From assembly GCF_900637955.1 (NCBI RefSeq), contig NZ_LR134476.1:1302001-1366000 (forward strand): a stretch of DNA of 64,000 nucleotides. Reading direction: 5' to 3'. Source of the DNA: Trueperella bialowiezensis (GTDB lineage: Bacteria > Actinomycetota > Actinomycetes > Actinomycetales > Actinomycetaceae). The notes under the pieces were generated by a model. It searched no databases. It had not been told where the DNA came from and worked only from the letters and a program-made list of their open reading frames with translations. A program made the translations under genes and the position numbers. Shown in pieces: positions 49,419 through 58,033 of the stretch (the stretch's first letter is position 1; each line of letters begins with the position of its first letter).

Positions 49419-49889
49419 CTAGTACGAGGTAGTTTGCGAGGGCGGGCGAATGCCATGGGCGCTCATCACCTGATTCGCCTGCGCCAAGAACTCGGCCCGC
49501 ACCTGCACTTCGTAACGCTGGGCGCGCAGCGCATGCGTGGAGCTAAAGTCACGCACTCCGCCAGTGGCCCAGTGCGCCACAGCTCCCCAGATCGCACCGA
49601 AAAGAACGCCGAACAGGATCGGCCAACCGAACGCGGCAAGCACGTTCAGACCCGGCAAAAGAATCCAGAACATCAGACCAAGGAAGAAACCAAACCACAG
49701 ACCAGACAGCGCACCCTGCCCGGCCGCGCCCGCGATCGTCTTACGCCCGCGCACATCCTCCACCGTCTCCAAATCAGTACCAATAATCCGCGTGTGCTCC
49801 ACGGGGAATCCGGCATCGGACAGCCCGTCCACAATAAATTGTGCCTGCGCGTAATCCTTAACCTCAGTTAACATCCGATAATCTGCCAT
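49419..49889 (-). CDS. General stress protein 17M-like (YflT/DUF1269-type) membrane protein
   Basis: The 156-aa protein starts MADYRMLTEVKDYAQAQFIV followed by GLSDAGFPVEHTRIIGTDL, the N-terminal YflT-like domain. Two glycine-rich membrane helices follow (GALSGLWFGFFLGLMFWILL and PILFGVLFGAIWGAVAHWAT) and a C-terminal stretch with RYEVQVRAEFLAQANQVM. It is common in actinobacteria and linked to general stress. The ribosome site GGAGAG is present. R1 copy 3 follows its stop. Confidence 0.8.
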   Translation of the reverse strand: MADYRMLTEVKDYAQAQFIVDGLSDAGFPVEHTRIIGTDLETVEDVRGRKTIAGAAGQGALSGLWFGFFLGLMFWILLPGLNVLAAFGWPILFGVLFGAIWGAVAHWATGGVRDFSSTHALRAQRYEVQVRAEFLAQANQVMSAHGIRPPSQTTSY

Positions 49890-50174
49890 GTGCTCTCCTG
49901 TGCAAATAAGTCTTGTACGATGACCGCGCGGATAGCCCGCCGGGGTCCTTCAACTTCTTATTGTCCGCTTCCTGAAAAATAAAAGCGGCGGATCACGGCG
50001 ATTATCACCGTCAGCGTTAATTTTTCTCGCTCGGCTCAACTGCACTGCTTGGCTCAGGCACACTATCCGGTTCGGCTGTGCTCCCGGCTCAGACTCGCAC
50101 ACCACCCTCACTGTCTGCGCCGATGGTGACGCGCGCACTTTGACTTGTCGGAGGAGGGTGATAGAACAAGAAGT

Positions 50175-51518
50175 GTGTCTAACCGTGTAACTCTTCCTCG
50201 TGAAATCTGGGTGCTCGTCGCCGCAGCAGTCGTCGTATCGCTTGGCTACGGAATCGTCGCGCCAGTGCTGCCGCAATTCGCGAAGAGTTTCGGCGTGACC
50301 ACAACGGCCGCCACCGTGGTCGTCTCGGCCTTCGCCTTCATGCGGCTCATCTTCGCGCCCGCCTCCGGGCGGCTATCAAACTTATTTGGTGAGCGCTGGA
50401 TGTACGTCATCGGGATCGCGATGGTTGCAACATCGTCGGCAGCCAGTGGGTTCGCGCAAAGCTACTGGCAACTCCTGGTTTTCCGCGGGCTCGGCGGAAT
50501 CGGTTCAGTCACGTTCACTGTGGCAGCGATGTCGCTCATCTTCAAATTAGCCCCGCCGGAGGGGCGGGGGAGAGCTTCAGCAGCCTACGGTTCAGGCTTC
50601 CTGCTAGGCAACATTTGCGGCCCAGCCGTCGGCGCGCTGATCGCACCCCTCGGATACCGGTGGCCGTTCTGGATCTACGCAATATTGCTGGGCGTGGCAG
50701 CAACGATCGTGTTCGTCATGGTGCCGGCCAATGTATCCGGTGGCACCCGCACCCACTCAGGCGAAAGTAACACCCGCGAGGCGCGGACCAGCCGCGGCAC
50801 CACAGACGCCAAGCCTGGACACACTTCTGGCAACACCTCCCGGAATAGACGCGACACCGCCAACAACGCCGACACCATCCGCAGTGAACAAACCCCGGCA
50901 CGTGAATCTGCGAGATCCCAAACCCCTATGACGATTCGGGAAGCGCTCGCGGTCCGCCGCTTCAAAGTCGTGCTCCTCACCGCATTCGCCCAGGGCTGGA
51001 CGAACATGGGCGTGCGCGTCGCCGTCGTCCCACTACTTGCCGCCTCCATCTCCGGCGCCCCAGGGTGGCTACCAGGTGCAGCTCTCATGTTCTTCGCAGC
51101 CGGCAACGGCCTGGCGCTCACCCGCGCCGGATATTTCTCTGACGTCTACGGGCGCAAACCGATCGTCGTCGTCGGGCTCATCATCTCTGGAATTTTCACC
51201 GTCATCATGGGCTTGTGGGACGTCTCCGCCGTTGTCCTCATCGGTAGCTTCTTCGGAGGATTCGGCTCAGGCTGTATCCAGCCCTCACAACAGGGCACCG
51301 TCGCCGACATCGTCGGTAACAGGCCAGGAAGCCAAGTCGTCTCATTCTTCCAACAGTCCGGAGACTTCGGGCAAATCCTCGGACCAATCGTGGCCGGATT
51401 GATGATCGACTACTCCGGCTACGCGCTCGCCTACGGATTCTCCGGCGCGATCCTACTAGCCGTAGCACTCGTGTGGATCTTCCTCGTCAAAGAACCGACC
51501 CGACGGCGTCGGGCCTAA
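50175..51518 (+). CDS. MFS transporter (drug/H+ antiporter type)
   Basis: GTG 50175 (447 aa) is preferred; a TTG at 50145 starts before the strong GGAGGAGGG and is unlikely. About 12 helices with the MFS loop 2-3 motif GRLSNLFGERWMYVIGI and GLGGIGSVTFTVAAMSLIFK in helix 4-5. A long hydrophilic central loop (about residues 185-260, Thr/Arg/Ser-rich) joins the halves. The second half repeats GYFSDVYGRKPIVVVGLIIS. Efflux is likely; the substrate is unknown. The 285-bp gap upstream shows no repeat or small gene. Confidence 0.85.
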   Translation: MSNRVTLPREIWVLVAAAVVVSLGYGIVAPVLPQFAKSFGVTTTAATVVVSAFAFMRLIFAPASGRLSNLFGERWMYVIGIAMVATSSAASGFAQSYWQLLVFRGLGGIGSVTFTVAAMSLIFKLAPPEGRGRASAAYGSGFLLGNICGPAVGALIAPLGYRWPFWIYAILLGVAATIVFVMVPANVSGGTRTHSGESNTREARTSRGTTDAKPGHTSGNTSRNRRDTANNADTIRSEQTPARESARSQTPMTIREALAVRRFKVVLLTAFAQGWTNMGVRVAVVPLLAASISGAPGWLPGAALMFFAAGNGLALTRAGYFSDVYGRKPIVVVGLIISGIFTVIMGLWDVSAVVLIGSFFGGFGSGCIQPSQQGTVADIVGNRPGSQVVSFFQQSGDFGQILGPIVAGLMIDYSGYALAYGFSGAILLAVALVWIFLVKEPTRRRRA

Positions 51519-51642
51519 AACGGACCAGCCTGTACTTCCGGTGCGGTGGCGCCTGTCAGTGAGCTACGGACGGGGGAGCAGACTCGTGAGCCGTGGACGC
51601 GGGAACAGGCGTAGGAGCGGTGGACTAAGGCGTCCCTAATTA

Positions 51643-51655
51643 ATCGCTGAGCGAT
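51643..51655. promoter_or_regulatory. Short palindrome upstream of cupin gene
   Basis: ATCGCT-G-AGCGAT is a 13-bp perfect dyad 67 bp before the cupin start. A -10-like GATAAT lies between it and the start codon. It may be an operator, but only one copy is seen. Confidence 0.3.
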
Positions 51656-51722
51656 AACCCGGGCGTGCAGGGCCGCCACGCGCGATAATTGGAATAGCTA
51701 AACGAAAGGACTGAGGAAACCA

Positions 51723-52163
51723 ATGGCCGAAAAACAGTACGCAGGCGTTTTCGACGATCAAGGCAAGAAGCCGTGGGTGATCGACATCGAAAAAGAAACG
51801 CTAGACAACACCAACTTCCGCACCACGATGTGGACGGGCGAACATCTGCAGCTGACCGTCATGGAAATCCCGGTTGGCGGAGATATCGGGCTGGAAGTCC
51901 ACCATGGGGTAGACCAGTTCCTGCGCGTCGAGCAGGGCACCGGCAAGTGCCAGATGGGACCGGCTGAAGATAACCTCAACTTCGAGGTCGAGGTGAAGGA
52001 CGACGACGCGATCTTCGTACCCTCCGGCGTGTGGCACAACATCACCAACATTGGCGATGAGCCCCTGAAGCTGTACACGATCTACGCGGCACCGGATCAC
52101 GAGCCGGGCACCGTACATGAGACTCAGGAAGACGCCGAGTCGGATCCTAACGAAGACCACTGA
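51723..52163 (+). CDS. Cupin-domain protein
   Basis: The 146-aa single-cupin protein starts at ATG 51723 behind AAAGGACTGAGG. Cupin motif 1 is seen in GLEVHHGVDQFLRVEQGTGK (metal ligands His-His and Glu/Gln) and motif 2 in AIFVPSGVWHNITNIGDEPL (ligand His). The acidic tail HETQEDAESDPNEDH ends the protein. Such small cupins are metal-binding enzymes or sensors of uncertain substrate. It is followed by a strong terminator and is probably monocistronic. Confidence 0.85.
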   Translation: MAEKQYAGVFDDQGKKPWVIDIEKETLDNTNFRTTMWTGEHLQLTVMEIPVGGDIGLEVHHGVDQFLRVEQGTGKCQMGPAEDNLNFEVEVKDDDAIFVPSGVWHNITNIGDEPLKLYTIYAAPDHEPGTVHETQEDAESDPNEDH

Positions 52164-52237
52164 GCATAAAAGCCGCCGTGGTATCGGAAGGCAACGGACT
52201 CAAATACATGATGCATGTCTGAGGTAGGCATGCGACG

Positions 52238-52272
52238 GGCCGGGGATGCGGAGGAGATCCGCATCCCCGGCC
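52238..52272. terminator. Strong bidirectional hairpin after cupin gene
   Basis: A perfect 15-bp stem, GGCCGGGGATGCGGA with its complement, and a GGAGA loop precede GTTTGCTT. It sits between the convergent cupin (+) and ROK kinase (-) genes. Confidence 0.8.
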
Positions 52273-52336
52273 GTTTGCTTGCCAAGATCTTCGTTCTCGA
52301 TCGGCATTAGCCCTCTGGTGCGCTGTTGGCCGAGGT

Positions 52337-52461
52337 CGCCGGCGAGTTGTTTTCCTAGGGTCGCTGACGCTTTGTTCGCCGAGGCGCGCTGACGCCTTGT
52401 TGGTCTAAGCCCGCTGACGCTTTGTTCGCCGAGGCGCGCTGACGCTTTGTCTGTCTAGGTG
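52337..52461. repeat. 25-bp tandem repeat with 50-bp higher-order period
   Basis: Four clear 25-bp units start at 52362, 52387, 52412 and 52437 (each CGCTGACGC...), preceded by a degenerate one at 52337. Units 1 and 3 (CGCTGACGCTTTGTTCGCCG, then AGGCG) are identical while 2 and 4 differ, which shows a 50-bp duplication. The last unit overlaps the ROK stop codon (52455-52457). Confidence 0.8.
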
Positions 52462-53402
52462 TGATGGCGGGCGAGGTCAGCTGCGCCGATGATCCCGGCA
52501 TCGTTACCAAGTTCTGCAAGCACAACCGGCGCAATCTGGCGGTACTGTGACGCGGTGAGGCGCTCGCGATACGCGTCAGTTGCGGGAGTGAGCAGCACGG
52601 AACCAGCTTCGGAGACCCCGCCTGCGAGTACAAACACCTCCGGGTCGAGTAAAGCCCCAAGATCTGCCATGCCCTGGCCGAGCCAGTTGCCGATTTCTTG
52701 GAAGGCGTCGAGTGCGCCCGCACAGCCTGCCTGCGCCGCCTCCGTCACCATCAACCCCGTAATGTTTTCAGGATCTCCGCCCGCAAGATCGAGGAGCATT
52801 GCCGAGCGCTCGCGGTCAGTGCGAGCATTTTCCCTAGCAGCACGCAGGAGTGCTCCGCCCGACGAGTACACTTCCCAACATCCGCGCTGACCACACCCGC
52901 ACGGCACGCCTCCCGCGACCATGTTCAGGTGGCCGATCTCTCCGGCGAAACCGGTGGCACCACGTAGGAGTTCCCCGCCTAGGATAATGCCGCCGCCGAT
53001 GCCCGTACCAATCGTGATCACCGCGGCGGAGCTGTATTCTTTTGCTGCTCCAAAGCGGAACTCTCCCCAGGCGGCCGCGTTTGCGTCATTTTCGATGATC
53101 GTGGGCAGGCCGGTTTCGCGGGCGAGCTGATCGCCTAATGGTTCATCGCGCCAGGCAAGGTTGGGTGCGAATATGACTCGGTCTCGCGTTGAGTTCACGA
53201 ATCCCGCTGCTCCCACGCCGATGGCTGTGGCTTCACCGGTTTGTTGTAGTTCGGCTACGAGGCTGAGGACTGTGGCAATCACTGACGTGGTGTCGCGTGC
53301 CGGGCTGGGCCTGCGGAGCATGTGGACGATGTTGCCATTGTTATCCACGAGACCCGCGGCGATCTTCGTACCGCCGATATCAACCCCGATTGTCATAGTC
53401 AT
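52455..53402 (-). CDS. ROK-family glucokinase
   Basis: Start ATG 53402 (315 aa); ATG 53396 is two codons later and has better spacing to AGG. Motifs: IGVDIGGTKIAAGLVD (phosphate 1), IIENDANAAAWGEFRFG (catalytic Asp), ITIGTGIGGGIILGGELL (phosphate 2) and the ROK zinc motif GHLNMVAGGVPCGCGQRGCW. The C-terminus has the adenosine motif FVLAGGVSEAGSVLL. The enzyme phosphorylates glucose or a related hexose with ATP in the cytoplasm. R3 copy 1 lies 28 bp upstream of its start. The lack of a DNA-binding domain separates it from NagC/XylR repressors. Confidence 0.9.
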   Translation of the reverse strand: MTMTIGVDIGGTKIAAGLVDNNGNIVHMLRRPSPARDTTSVIATVLSLVAELQQTGEATAIGVGAAGFVNSTRDRVIFAPNLAWRDEPLGDQLARETGLPTIIENDANAAAWGEFRFGAAKEYSSAAVITIGTGIGGGIILGGELLRGATGFAGEIGHLNMVAGGVPCGCGQRGCWEVYSSGGALLRAARENARTDRERSAMLLDLAGGDPENITGLMVTEAAQAGCAGALDAFQEIGNWLGQGMADLGALLDPEVFVLAGGVSEAGSVLLTPATDAYRERLTASQYRQIAPVVLAELGNDAGIIGAADLARHHT

Positions 53403-53429
53403 GTGCCTAGTTTCCCACGTTTCACACAG

Positions 53430-53511
53430 AAATCGAGAGCTAATGCTTGAGGAAATCCGATCTGTTGCGTATATGTGCAACAGATCGGGAAATCTCAATC
53501 ACTAGCTCCCG
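53430..53511. repeat. R3 palindromic element, copy 1
   Basis: An 82-bp imperfect palindrome: AAATCGAGAGCTAATG at the left, CCGATCTGTTGC-GTATAT-GTGCAACAGATCGG in the middle and CTAGCTCCCG at the right. Copy 2 at 54601-54682 has the same length and orientation with about four mismatches. The pair brackets the AbiEi/DUF559 gene. Confidence 0.9.
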
Positions 53512-53663
53512 CTCCAACCGTGTGCTCTTAAAATGAAAGCCCCCCATGCGGGCAGTTGCGGGCGTAAAAGAGGTTAGTTATGCACAAGCTTCAATATGTC
53601 ATTTTTATCCACAACTAGCTGCTGCTCGAGATGCGATTTTTGCCAACGCGAAACACTAGACGC

Positions 53664-54599
53664 ATGACGCTTACCAACTCTAACTGGGATGATTTCCCCG
53701 GCTTTCTCAAGCTCCCATATCATCCCGATGCCTCCAACTTGAACCTTGGTGTGTTTCACCGAGACGAACTGAAAGTGCGTGGTTTGAGCACGGACTACCG
53801 TATTCGAAAAGCGCTGAAATCCGGAAAGCTCATTCGCCTAGGTCGGGGCTACTACGCTGTACCCGGAGCAAACCAGGACGTCGCTGCTGCAGTTGCCGCC
53901 GGTCGACGTATTGGTTGTTTGAGCGCGTGCAAACTCTACGGAATATGGGTGCCGCCGGACTCCGGTATCCACCACTTGATGTCGGTGGGGGCGAAGGCCC
54001 CCAAGAACAGAGCGAAGTCCAATAATCTGCGGGATGCAGGGGAACGGAATCGGTTATATGTTCACCGGCTCCCGGCTCTGGGCAAAGAGATCGTTCCTAG
54101 CCTTGTTGAATCTTTGCGGCAAGTGTGCAGATTCCATGACGCTGAGACTGGCCTTATCGTTCTTGAGTCCGCTTTAAATCAAGGGCTTATTGGGCGGGTG
54201 GACATGCCGGAGATTATCTGTACAGCGTCTGTCGAAAAACAGCGGATTCTCAGGAGGGCAAACGGGCGATCGGAATCCGGCTCTGAAACTCGATTGAAAA
54301 ACTTCTTTGAATCACTCGGCGTGAAAGTAGAGCAGCAAGTTCGGATACCCGGTGTAGGCAGAGTGGATATGTTAATTGGGCTCTCGCAGATTCTTGAGTG
54401 TGACAGCCATGCGTTCCATTCGAAGGCCTATGATTATCATCGTGACAGGCAACGCGACCTTATTGCTTCCACTCTCGGATATCACACAGCGCGGCTGAGT
54501 TACCGACACGTGTGGGAAACGTGGCCACAAACTCAGGATTATCTTCACAAAATTATTCGCACGAGGCGGCATATGAAGCCGCCGAAGCCTCTCCGCTAG
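53664..54599 (+). CDS. AbiEi-antitoxin-like / DUF559 (Vsr-fold nuclease-like) protein
   Basis: ATG 53664 gives 311 aa; ATG 53631 would add 11 residues and neither has a good ribosome site. The N-terminal part resembles the AbiEi winged-helix domain (RGLSTDYRIRKALKSGKLIR, then LGRGYYAVPG). The C-terminal 110 residues carry a DUF559/very-short-patch-repair-like fold: a Glu in GSETRLKNFF, Asp in VGRVDMLIG, ECDSHAFHSKAYDYHRDRQR, then LGYHTARLSYRHVWE. No AbiEii toxin gene is adjacent. Two 82-bp R3 palindromes flank the gene within 155 bp upstream and 2 bp downstream, suggesting a mobile one-gene cassette. Confidence 0.78.
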   Translation: MTLTNSNWDDFPGFLKLPYHPDASNLNLGVFHRDELKVRGLSTDYRIRKALKSGKLIRLGRGYYAVPGANQDVAAAVAAGRRIGCLSACKLYGIWVPPDSGIHHLMSVGAKAPKNRAKSNNLRDAGERNRLYVHRLPALGKEIVPSLVESLRQVCRFHDAETGLIVLESALNQGLIGRVDMPEIICTASVEKQRILRRANGRSESGSETRLKNFFESLGVKVEQQVRIPGVGRVDMLIGLSQILECDSHAFHSKAYDYHRDRQRDLIASTLGYHTARLSYRHVWETWPQTQDYLHKIIRTRRHMKPPKPLR

Positions 54600-54600
54600 G

Positions 54601-54682
54601 AAATCGAGAGCTAATGATTGAGGAAATCCGATCTGTTGCGTATATGTGCAACAGATCGGAAAATCTCAAGCATTAGCTCCCG
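54601..54682. repeat. R3 palindromic element, copy 2
   Basis: About 95% identical to copy 1 and in the same orientation. It begins 1 bp after the AbiEi/DUF559 stop. Its right end (TTAGCTCCCG) supplies the stop and last codons (GGGAGC TAA) of the TorD-like gene on the minus strand. Confidence 0.9.
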
Positions 54683-55788
54683 AAGTAGATGAGGATCTGC
54701 CTGAGGCCGGTCAACGCACCGAGCGAAAGCGACATAACCCCGCGGTAGAACTCGGTTTCTGCCTCATCGCGCGCTTGTGCCAGCATGGCCGGCGCCCACT
54801 GTGAAAGATGATCGGTGTAAAAGTCGTGGACGATACCCGCGTAGGTCGCCGCATCGTTCAACGCATCGTGTTCGATAGCAACAAGCAGCCGTTCGAGCCC
54901 TTGCGCTACGAAGTTAAACTCGAGCCCGACATGATCATCTGGCACTTTATTTCCGTGCGGTGCTTGCAGTCCGAGTTTGCGGTAGTAGGCGCGCACTTCG
55001 AAGGTGTGCTCGTCAAAAACAAGCCTGTCACGCCCGCGATGAACCGATTCGAAGGGCGGCACTTTCGCCTTCGCGACCCGACCATACAGGGTGGTTAAAT
55101 CCGCGTGAACCTGTTCGGCGCTCTCGCCGTGAGCGAATGCCTCCGCCCAGCTACGTAGCCCGTCCGCGGTATCTGAGTCCGGCACGGGATCCGAGTCTGG
55201 CTTGGCTTCTAGCTCTGCCGCAGCCTCCGAATCCGAGGTAGCCTTCGGGTCGGCCACGGCACCGTCGGCGTGACCGGCGCTGTCGGCATGGAAGGCACTG
55301 TCAGCGTGGACGGCACTGTCGGGGTGACCGGCGCTGTCGGCATGGATGACACTGTCAGCGTGGACGGCACTGTCGGCGGCGTGGAAGCCATCGTCAATGT
55401 GCGAAGCGCCGTCAACATTCTTGTCAGCTAGCTGATCACCCCTGAGTTTCCAGCCCCGTCCGAGTGGCCAATCATGATACATCTGCTCAAGGAGTTGTAG
55501 AGTCTCCGCGGTCGGAGGCTCCAAATGCAGACGCCCGAGAGTCAGAAAGGCCGCCGCCAGCGCGTCCAGTCGATCAACAGGGCATTCGGCTACGAACCGT
55601 TGTGCAGCAAAGCTCGCGTCGGCAGACTCTTCGGCGTCAACCCTTTCGGCTGCACACTCGTTGACAGCAGGGGCGTCAGCTGAAAGCCCCTCAGCTGCAC
55701 GCCATCCAGTAGGAACTGCTGCGCCGCGGCCTTCCAGGCCGCGGCCACCGGACTCCGCACGTTCTCCACCCTCAGTGTGTTCTCGCAT
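54673..55788 (-). CDS. TorD/DmsD-family redox-enzyme maturation chaperone with inserted repeats
   Basis: 371 aa, starting in a one-base overlap with the peptidase stop (TAATG). The TorD fold is split. An N-terminal helical part (about residues 60-120, CPVDRLDALAAAFLTLGRLH and LEQMYHDWPLGRGW) and a C-terminal part (about 210-371, VPPFESVHRGRDRL, then DHVGLEFNFVAQGLERLL) flank an insert of about 80 residues. The insert has seven hexapeptides of the xHADSA type encoded by 18-bp DNA repeats. The family average is about 200 aa. It should bind the Tat signal of the DmsA-type subunit and guide cofactor insertion. Its last codons lie inside R3 copy 2. Confidence 0.82.
   Translation of the reverse strand: MREHTEGGERAESGGRGLEGRGAAVPTGWRAAEGLSADAPAVNECAAERVDAEESADASFAAQRFVAECPVDRLDALAAAFLTLGRLHLEPPTAETLQLLEQMYHDWPLGRGWKLRGDQLADKNVDGASHIDDGFHAADSAVHADSVIHADSAGHPDSAVHADSAFHADSAGHADGAVADPKATSDSEAAAELEAKPDSDPVPDSDTADGLRSWAEAFAHGESAEQVHADLTTLYGRVAKAKVPPFESVHRGRDRLVFDEHTFEVRAYYRKLGLQAPHGNKVPDDHVGLEFNFVAQGLERLLVAIEHDALNDAATYAGIVHDFYTDHLSQWAPAMLAQARDEAETEFYRGVMSLSLGALTGLRQILIYFGS
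55258..55386 (-). repeat. In-frame 18-bp tandem repeat in TorD chaperone (seven units)
   Basis: Units such as GGCACTGTCAGCGTGGAC and GGCGCTGTCGGCATGGAA (plus strand) repeat seven times, the last extended by 3 bp. A 72-bp-spaced near-identity between units 2 and 5 suggests block duplication. They encode VHADSV, IHADSA, GHPDSA, VHADSA, FHADSA and GHADGA. Confidence 0.85.
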
Positions 55789-57986
55789 TACTTCTTGAGC
55801 TTCTTATCGAGGAACGAGAACACCAAAGCTGTCATGAGTGCTTGCTGCTCGATATCGGCAGCGCCGGCGTGCCCGCCTTCGGTGTTCTCATACAGGTAGG
55901 TTTCGAAACCGGAATCCTTGAGGAGGGCGTGGAACTTGCGCGCGTGCCCGGGATGGACGCGGTCATCCCGCGTGGACGTGGTCAGCAGGATCGGCGGATG
56001 TGGGCCGTCACCCACGTTGTGGTAGGCCGAGTACTGCTCCATGTACTCCCAGTCGTCGGTGTCGGGATTCCCGTATTCCTCCATCCAAGAGGCCCCCGCG
56101 AGCAGGTGCGAGTACCGTTTCATATCCAGTAGCGGAACCTGGCACACAATCGCGCCGAAGAGCTGCGGATACGTTGTGTACATGTTGCCCATCAGCAGCC
56201 CGCCATTTGAACCGCCGATGGCCGCCAGCTTCGACACCTTCGTTATCCCGCGGTCTACCAGGTCGGCGGCGACGGCCGCGAAGTCCTCGTAGGCCTTGTT
56301 GCGGTTTTCTTTCAACGCGGCCTGATGCCACGCCGGCCCGAACTCGCCGCCACCGCGAATATTCGCGACGACGTACACGCCACCCTCTTCCAACCAGACC
56401 TTTCCGTAGGTGGAAATATACGAAGGTAGCCTCGGCACTTCGAAGCCGCCGTAGCCGTCGAGGAGCACCCGGGCACGGCGCTTGCCATCTAAAACTTTCG
56501 GTGATCCCACCGCGAAATACGGAACCTTCGTGCCGTCTGCCGACTCGGCCCACATTTGGCGAACCTCGAGGCCTTCCGCATCGAACCGTGCGGGCGCGCT
56601 GCGAAGCTTGCGCGCCCGCAGCTCCTCCTGATTAACCGTCCCGTAGTACAGCGTTGGCGGAGTAAGGAAATCGGAGATGGTCATCCACACGTCTTCAGAC
56701 TCGCGCGGGTCAACTGCCGCTACCGACACCGTCGCAAATTGCGCCGCCTCCGGAGTCACCTCGACGATCTGCCACTTATCGCCACCAGCCACACTGCCAT
56801 CGGCCCGCGAAGCAACACCACCAGCCACACTGCCATCGGCCCGCGAAGCAGCACCACCAGCATCACCACCAGCACCACCACCAGCCACGTGGGGATCGGC
56901 CGCAAACAAGATGCGGGTCTGCACGTTGTCCAGAATGGTCAAAACTAACCCGGTTGCGGTAGCCGTGACGTCAAGGAAAGCAGTGCTGTCAGTCGGTTTA
57001 TACAACACGCGTACATCGCCAGCTCGCGGCCCGGCAAGCGCAGCCTCATAGGGAAGCACGAGAACAGACCCGGCCACAAACACGTGCCCGTCCAATTCCC
57101 AGTCGTGCCGCAGCGTCACGAGCGCCCAATCCCGCAGTGCGCCAACCTCGGCGGAGTGCGGGAGCTGGAACGGACGTAACGCCTCAGCAGGCACAACACC
57201 TTCGGCATTTCGAACCGCGGCCAGATCGACGTCGTACATCATCGTGGACCTGAAATCGGTGGCACGATAAGCGATCAGCCGTTCGAAGCCGGGCGTGGGA
57301 TCGTAGGTTGCTCCGACGATGACGTCGCTCGCCTCGCCCTCGATAATGACCGGCGCCTTGGCCAGTTTGGTGCCGCGTTTCCACAGGCGGGCCGTGCGCG
57401 GATAGCCCGAATCGGTGAGCGAGCCGGCGCCGAAATCGCCGCTGACGATCACGGCGGAATCGTCCACCCAGCTCATCGACCCCTTCGACTCGCCCCGTTC
57501 AAACCCGCCCTTGACGAACCGCTTCTTCGCCACATCAAACTCGCGCACCACGTTCGAATCCGACCCGCCACGCGACAGCGTGATCAGCGCGCGGTCGTAA
57601 CTGGGATACAGCAGGCTCGCCCCGTGGAACACCCACGATTCGCCCTCTTTCTTGCCCAGCCTGTCGACGTCGAGGAGCACCTCCCAGCCGATCTTCTCCT
57701 GATCCTTGGCTAGGTAATCCGCCATTTTCGCACGCCGCCACAGCCCGCGCGGGTTATCTCCGTCCGTGTGAAAATTGTAAATCCATTCGCCGCGCTTACT
57801 GCCCAGAACCAGCTTGTCTTTCGCGGCGAGAATCTTCGCCACGTCCTTACGACGCCGCTTAAAACCACGCCCGCCAAACTCGGCAAGCGTGCGCTCGGAT
57901 TCCTTCGTCACCCACTTATGGTTCTTCTTATTGAGTTCCTCAAGGTGAAGGTAGGGATCCGCGGATTTCTGGTGCTTCTTCGTCAT
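55788..57986 (-). CDS. Prolyl oligopeptidase family serine peptidase (S9A)
   Basis: 732 aa without signal peptide, so cytoplasmic. An N-terminal beta-propeller (about 70-430) is followed by an alpha/beta-hydrolase domain. Catalytic residues are visible: Ser in AIGGSNGGLLMGNMYTTYPQ (about residue 590), Asp in TSTRDDRVHPGHARKFH and His in NTEGGHAGAADIEQQ. VLLDGYGGFEVPRLPSYI and VVANIRGGGEFGPAWHQAAL are family blocks. The propeller contains a Gly/Ala-rich insert with two 36-bp repeats (56782-56853). It cleaves short proline-containing peptides. Its place between dmsC and torD is unusual. Confidence 0.9.
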   Translation of the reverse strand: MTKKHQKSADPYLHLEELNKKNHKWVTKESERTLAEFGGRGFKRRRKDVAKILAAKDKLVLGSKRGEWIYNFHTDGDNPRGLWRRAKMADYLAKDQEKIGWEVLLDVDRLGKKEGESWVFHGASLLYPSYDRALITLSRGGSDSNVVREFDVAKKRFVKGGFERGESKGSMSWVDDSAVIVSGDFGAGSLTDSGYPRTARLWKRGTKLAKAPVIIEGEASDVIVGATYDPTPGFERLIAYRATDFRSTMMYDVDLAAVRNAEGVVPAEALRPFQLPHSAEVGALRDWALVTLRHDWELDGHVFVAGSVLVLPYEAALAGPRAGDVRVLYKPTDSTAFLDVTATATGLVLTILDNVQTRILFAADPHVAGGGAGGDAGGAASRADGSVAGGVASRADGSVAGGDKWQIVEVTPEAAQFATVSVAAVDPRESEDVWMTISDFLTPPTLYYGTVNQEELRARKLRSAPARFDAEGLEVRQMWAESADGTKVPYFAVGSPKVLDGKRRARVLLDGYGGFEVPRLPSYISTYGKVWLEEGGVYVVANIRGGGEFGPAWHQAALKENRNKAYEDFAAVAADLVDRGITKVSKLAAIGGSNGGLLMGNMYTTYPQLFGAIVCQVPLLDMKRYSHLLAGASWMEEYGNPDTDDWEYMEQYSAYHNVGDGPHPPILLTTSTRDDRVHPGHARKFHALLKDSGFETYLYENTEGGHAGAADIEQQALMTALVFSFLDKKLKK
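56782..56853 (-). repeat. In-frame 36-bp direct repeat in peptidase gene
   Basis: Two adjacent 36-bp units beginning CCACCAGCCACACTGCCATC differ by one base and encode repeated ASRADGSVAGG-like peptides. A degenerate CCACCAGCA-rich tract follows to about 56890. Confidence 0.85.
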
Positions 57987-58033
57987 GGAGTCATTCTAGG
58001 CAAGGGCACCGACATTTTTCTTCGCCGCTGGTC

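Noticed and set aside
52337-52461. Regular 25-bp units as a CRISPR array
   Set aside because: Units are head-to-tail without unique spacers, and no cas gene is present.
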